From: DASSUW01 sp963803335
GTDB lineage: Bacteria > Actinomycetota > Thermoleophilia > Solirubrobacterales > Solirubrobacteraceae
Assembly (NCBI GenBank): GCA_963803335.1
Contig: CAWDME010000010.1
Coordinates: 1-64,000 of the forward strand
DNA length: 64,000 nt
Direction: 5' to 3'
The notes under the pieces were generated by a model. That model did not search any database. It was not told the origin of the DNA and saw nothing but the letters and a program-made list of their open reading frames with translations. Positions 61,639-64,000 of this stretch are shown piece after piece; the stretch's first letter is position 1; each line of letters begins with the position of its first letter. A program made the translations under genes and the position numbers.

Positions 61639-62267
61639 GCCGGCACCCGCACGACGTCGGGCCGGGTGGATAGGACGGCGCTGACGGCGGCGACCGTGAT
61701 CACGGCCTCGCCGACGCCGATCAGCACGTGCACGCCGAGCATCGCCGGCAGGACGGTGCCGAGCGGCACGGTGCCGGAGAGCGCGAGCTCGAACGAGCAG
61801 GCGACCGCGCCGGCGACGACGGCCAGCCAGGCGCCGATCCCGGCCACGGCGAGCAGCGCCCGACGGCCCGGCAGCACCCGCTGAGCCGCGAACATCAGGC
61901 CGCCGACGAGCAGCGCGCCGATCACGCCCATGTTCAGCACGTTCGCGCCGAGCGCGGTCACGCCGCCGTCGGCGAACACGAACGACTGCGTGACGAGCAC
62001 GACCGACATCACCAGGCAGGCCATCCACGGCCCGAGCAGGATCGCCGCGAGCGCGGCGCCGAGGAAGTGGCCGCTCGTGCCGCCGGCGACCGGGAAGTTG
62101 AGCATCTGGACGGCGAACACGAACGCGGCGGTGACGCCGAGCAGCGGCACGCGCCGCTCGTCGAGCTCACGGCTCGCGCGGCGCAGGCCGTAGCCGACGG
62201 CGCCGATGGCGGGCACGGCACACGCGGCCGCGACCTCCGGCGCCAGGAAGCCGTCAGGAATGTGCAT
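61635..62267 (-). CDS. cbiM: Cobalt/nickel ECF substrate-binding component CbiM
   Basis: A 210-residue membrane protein beginning MHIPDGFL, whose N-terminal Met1-His2 coordinate the Co or Ni ion. Further family features are NFPVAGGTSGHFLGAALAAILLGPW (second metal His in SGHFLG) and QSFVFADGGVTALGANVLNMG. Six or seven helices. The ATG lies 14 bases inside the regulator gene. Cobalt and nickel cannot be told apart from these motifs. Confidence 0.94.
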   Translation of the reverse strand: MHIPDGFLAPEVAAACAVPAIGAVGYGLRRASRELDERRVPLLGVTAAFVFAVQMLNFPVAGGTSGHFLGAALAAILLGPWMACLVMSVVLVTQSFVFADGGVTALGANVLNMGVIGALLVGGLMFAAQRVLPGRRALLAVAGIGAWLAVVAGAVACSFELALSGTVPLGTVLPAMLGVHVLIGVGEAVITVAAVSAVLSTRPDVVRVPA

Positions 62268-62721
62268 GGCCGCACTCCGGGCAACTGCCGACGATGGGGA
62301 AGTGGACGAGCTGCGGCTCGTAGCCGCACGCCTCGCGCACGATCGCCGCCACGCGCGCGACGGTGGAGCGGTCCAGCGGACGGTGCGCGCCGCACTTCTC
62401 GCACGCCACGTAGCCGTGCTGCTGCTCGCTGGCGAGCGCGTACAGGCCCGCGCCGTGCGCGACGTGGAAGTGGCGCACGAGGCCGAGGCCCTCGAGCGTG
62501 TCGAGGTTGCGGTAGACCGACGCCAGGTCAGAAGCCGGCAGGCGCCCGCCGAGCCCGGCGGCGATCGCCTCGGCGGTGACCGGCCCCTCGGCGGCGAACA
62601 GCGCCTCGAGCACCAGCCGGCGCGCGGCTGACACGCGCAGGCCGCGGACGCGCAGGGTCGTGATGGCGGCGGGAACGCTGGCAGGGGCCAGTGGCCGCGA
62701 CGTCTCGTGCGGAACGGTCAT
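62254..62721 (-). CDS. Fur-family metal-responsive regulator (Nur/Zur-like)
   Basis: A 155-residue Fur-family repressor. The winged helix (VRGLRVSAARRLVLEALFAAEGPVTAEAIAAGL, then DLASVYRNLDTLEGLGLVRHFHV) is followed by the dimerisation domain with HGYVACEKCGAHRPLD and ECGHAH, giving the paired CxxC structural zinc site (CEKC, CPEC). It is the first gene of the cbiMNQO run and has a Nur-box-like site 56 bases upstream, so nickel-sensing autoregulation is likely. Zinc or peroxide sensing is not excluded. Confidence 0.92.
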   Translation of the reverse strand: MTVPHETSRPLAPASVPAAITTLRVRGLRVSAARRLVLEALFAAEGPVTAEAIAAGLGGRLPASDLASVYRNLDTLEGLGLVRHFHVAHGAGLYALASEQQHGYVACEKCGAHRPLDRSTVARVAAIVREACGYEPQLVHFPIVGSCPECGHAHS

Positions 62722-62776
62722 GCAGAGCCTCTTTCTCTCTCCGGCGCCGCCCCTGCTCGGCGGTGTCAGCGACCTA

Positions 62777-62793
62777 TTGCGCACGACTCGCAA
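62777..62793 (-). promoter_or_regulatory. Nur-box-like operator
   Basis: TTGCGC-ACGAC-TCGCAA, an inverted repeat with the 6-5-6 spacing of the Streptomyces Nur box (TTGCAA-N5-TTGCAA as I recall it). Nine of the twelve half-site bases match. It lies between the NicO-like gene and the fur-family gene, 56 bases before the latter's start. Confidence 0.5.
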
Positions 62794-62804
62794 CTCCGGA
62801 TCAC

Positions 62805-64000
62805 TCACGCGACCTGCGGCACCGCATTTGCCGTCAGCACGAGCCCGACGCCGACGATCAGCACGGCCGAGACGGCGGGCAGCGCGGTCAGCAGAGTGCC
62901 CGGGACGTTGAAGCGGCCGAGCGCGCGCCCGGCGTAGACGACCGCGAGGCCGAGCAGCGTGAGCGTCATCGCCAGCCCGAGGCTGAAGGCGAAGATCATC
63001 ACCATCCCGAGCGCGATCTGGCCCTGCGCGATCGCGCCGAGCAGCACCACCAGCGCCGACGGACAGGGGATCAGGCCCGCGGCCGCGCCCATCGCCACGA
63101 TGCCGCGCCACGACAGCGACTGCGCGTGGTGATGGTGGTGATGACGGCGCCGGCGCAGGAGGTGCTTGCGCAGCACGAATACCCCGACGCTCACCACCAG
63201 CAGGCCGGACACGAGGTTCAGCCACGGATAGAGGTCCTCCGGCAGGATGTACTCGGACAGGCCGAGCGCCACGAGCCCGAGCGCGAAGACGCCGGCGGTG
63301 TGCGTGATCGTCACGGTCGCGCCGAGCGCCACCGCGTGCCGCGCCGTCCCGCGTGTGCCGACCAGGTACGCGGCCACCATCGCCTTGCCGTGGCCGGGCG
63401 ACAGTGCGTGGATCGCGCCCCAGGCGAACGCGGTGAGCAGCAGCAGCACGAGCACGCCTTGGCCGGCGGCGGCGTCGCCGAACGCGCGCGAGAGCACGTC
63501 CTGGCGCTCCTGGCCGCCCGACCCGGACCGCTGCTCGCCGTCCGGCGCCGCCACCGTGCCGGAGCCGGGAGCGACCGAAAGCGTCGCCGCGCGGATGTCG
63601 GCGGGGCTGCGCAACGCGTCCTGCGGATAGTGGCGCAGGGCGCCCGTCGGGTCGGCCGACGGCACGTCCGAGCGCACGGCGGTGCCGTGGCCGGGCCGCG
63701 CGACGACCGCGTGCCAGCCGACGCGGCCCGGGAACGTGTCGTCACGCACCGCCACCTGGCGCGGTGCCGGGACCGCCGCGGTCAGCGGCAACTCCAGACG
63801 GGTCGTCCGCAGACCGCCGGCACCGGGGGGGTGGCTGAGCGTGGCCTCGCCGCGCGCAACCAGCGCAACGCCGTGGCCGTCGACGGTCAGGTCCAGCCTT
63901 CGCTGGACCTCCGCCTGCTTGCGCGCGATCACCTGGGCGTCACTCAGGCCACGTTCCTGGAAGGTCGGGATCTCGGCCTGGTCGAGGACGTAGAGGACGT
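62805..64000 (-). CDS. NicO/RcnA-like nickel/cobalt transporter, 5' end outside window
   Basis: Nearly 400 codons are visible and the frame stays open to the window edge. An N-terminal extracytoplasmic domain (about 200 residues visible) precedes six helices. Family motifs are FAWGAIHALSPGHGKAMVAAYLVG, TITHTAGVFALGLVALG, a cytoplasmic His stretch (LRRRRHHHHHHAQSLSWR) likely to bind metal, and AAGLIPCPSALVVLLGAI. RcnA relatives export Ni/Co, though some NicO proteins are tied to uptake. The gene sits upstream of the nickel-type regulator and ECF importer on the same strand. Confidence 0.9.
   Translation of the reverse strand, partial: VLYVLDQAEIPTFQERGLSDAQVIARKQAEVQRRLDLTVDGHGVALVARGEATLSHPPGAGGLRTTRLELPLTAAVPAPRQVAVRDDTFPGRVGWHAVVARPGHGTAVRSDVPSADPTGALRHYPQDALRSPADIRAATLSVAPGSGTVAAPDGEQRSGSGGQERQDVLSRAFGDAAAGQGVLVLLLLTAFAWGAIHALSPGHGKAMVAAYLVGTRGTARHAVALGATVTITHTAGVFALGLVALGLSEYILPEDLYPWLNLVSGLLVVSVGVFVLRKHLLRRRRHHHHHHAQSLSWRGIVAMGAAAGLIPCPSALVVLLGAIAQGQIALGMVMIFAFSLGLAMTLTLLGLAVVYAGRALGRFNVPGTLLTALPAVSAVLIVGVGLVLTANAVPQVA

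Noticed and set aside
62722..62804. Cobalamin riboswitch upstream of cbiMNQO
   Set aside because: The gap before the regulator is only 83 bases and shows no B12-box-like sequence; a Nur-type dyad is present instead.
63130..63160. Run of histidine codons as a vector-derived His tag
   Set aside because: It lies in the cytoplasmic loop of a NicO-type transporter, where His-rich metal-binding stretches are normal, and mixed CAC/CAT codons are used.

Overview
The window is very GC-rich and densely coding, with short or overlapping gene junctions (ATGA, GTGA, TGATG) and frequent GTG starts. Two F420/PPOX-type flavoenzymes, an F420-dependent LLM oxidoreductase, a TIGR03668-type protein, paired YCII/ECF-sigma genes and ABC-fed rather than PTS-fed sugar uptake point to an actinobacterium. 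The overall gene style suggests Thermoleophilia (Solirubrobacterales: Solirubrobacter, Conexibacter, Baekduia). This placement is an inference; no rRNA gene is present.

Region 1 (1-6.2 kb): an OmpR-type two-component pair faces a rightward run holding a broken small calcium-binding secreted protein, two tiny membrane proteins, ApbE flavin transferase, a ferric-reductase-like haem membrane protein and a heavy-metal P-type ATPase. Region 2 (6.2-17 kb) looks accessory and decaying. It holds a shattered FtsX-type permease, a DUF5069-cupin/NTF2-like pair facing a LysR regulator, a frameshifted acetate transporter (SatP) next to acetyl-CoA synthetase, a 982-bp IS982-type element with a frameshifted transposase, an SDR/LysR divergent pair, and the first 58 codons of a tyrosine recombinase. 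Region 3 (17-24.6 kb): LUD protein, ECF sigma factor and YCII protein, an MFS exporter, an NTF2-like protein, tRNA-Ala(CGC), a diguanylate cyclase and an acidic protein.

Region 4 (24.8-33.6 kb) is the most coherent catabolic system: solute-binding lipoprotein, two permeases, a GH4 6-phospho-glycosidase, a BadF/GlcNAc-kinase-like kinase, an MsmK-like ATPase and a ROK repressor, all overlapping or abutting. A 19-bp dyad in the promoter resembles the CsnR box of Streptomyces chitosan-oligosaccharide operons. A D-threonine-aldolase-like PLP enzyme diverges from the same promoter region. The likely pathway is ABC import, then ATP-dependent phosphorylation, then GH4 cleavage.

Region 5 (33.6-47 kb): two glycosyltransferases, a YdjM-like membrane hydrolase, PPOX enzyme, tRNA-Ala(TGC), CHRD protein, histone-deacetylase-like enzyme, a phosphodiesterase-like enzyme, a YgeY/YgeX-like pair (M20 hydrolase plus diaminopropionate ammonia-lyase-like), a zinc peptidase, an EEP nuclease, a D,D-carboxypeptidase and a rhomboid. 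Region 6 (47-60 kb) centres on lipoate: lipA, lipB, E1 alpha, E1 beta and two E2 genes, interspersed with F420 enzymes and a second YCII/sigma pair. No E3 is present. Region 7 (59.9-64 kb): a Fur-family regulator with a CbiM-CbiN-CbiQ-CbiO importer and a NicO/RcnA-like transporter. A Nur-box-like operator in front of the regulator suggests nickel control.

Single-base frame breaks recur at about 1.96, 6.4-6.6, 9.51, 9.91, 12.75 and 49.28 kb. Most lie in the accessory segment, which fits genuine decay, but homopolymer-type indel errors cannot be excluded from sequence alone.
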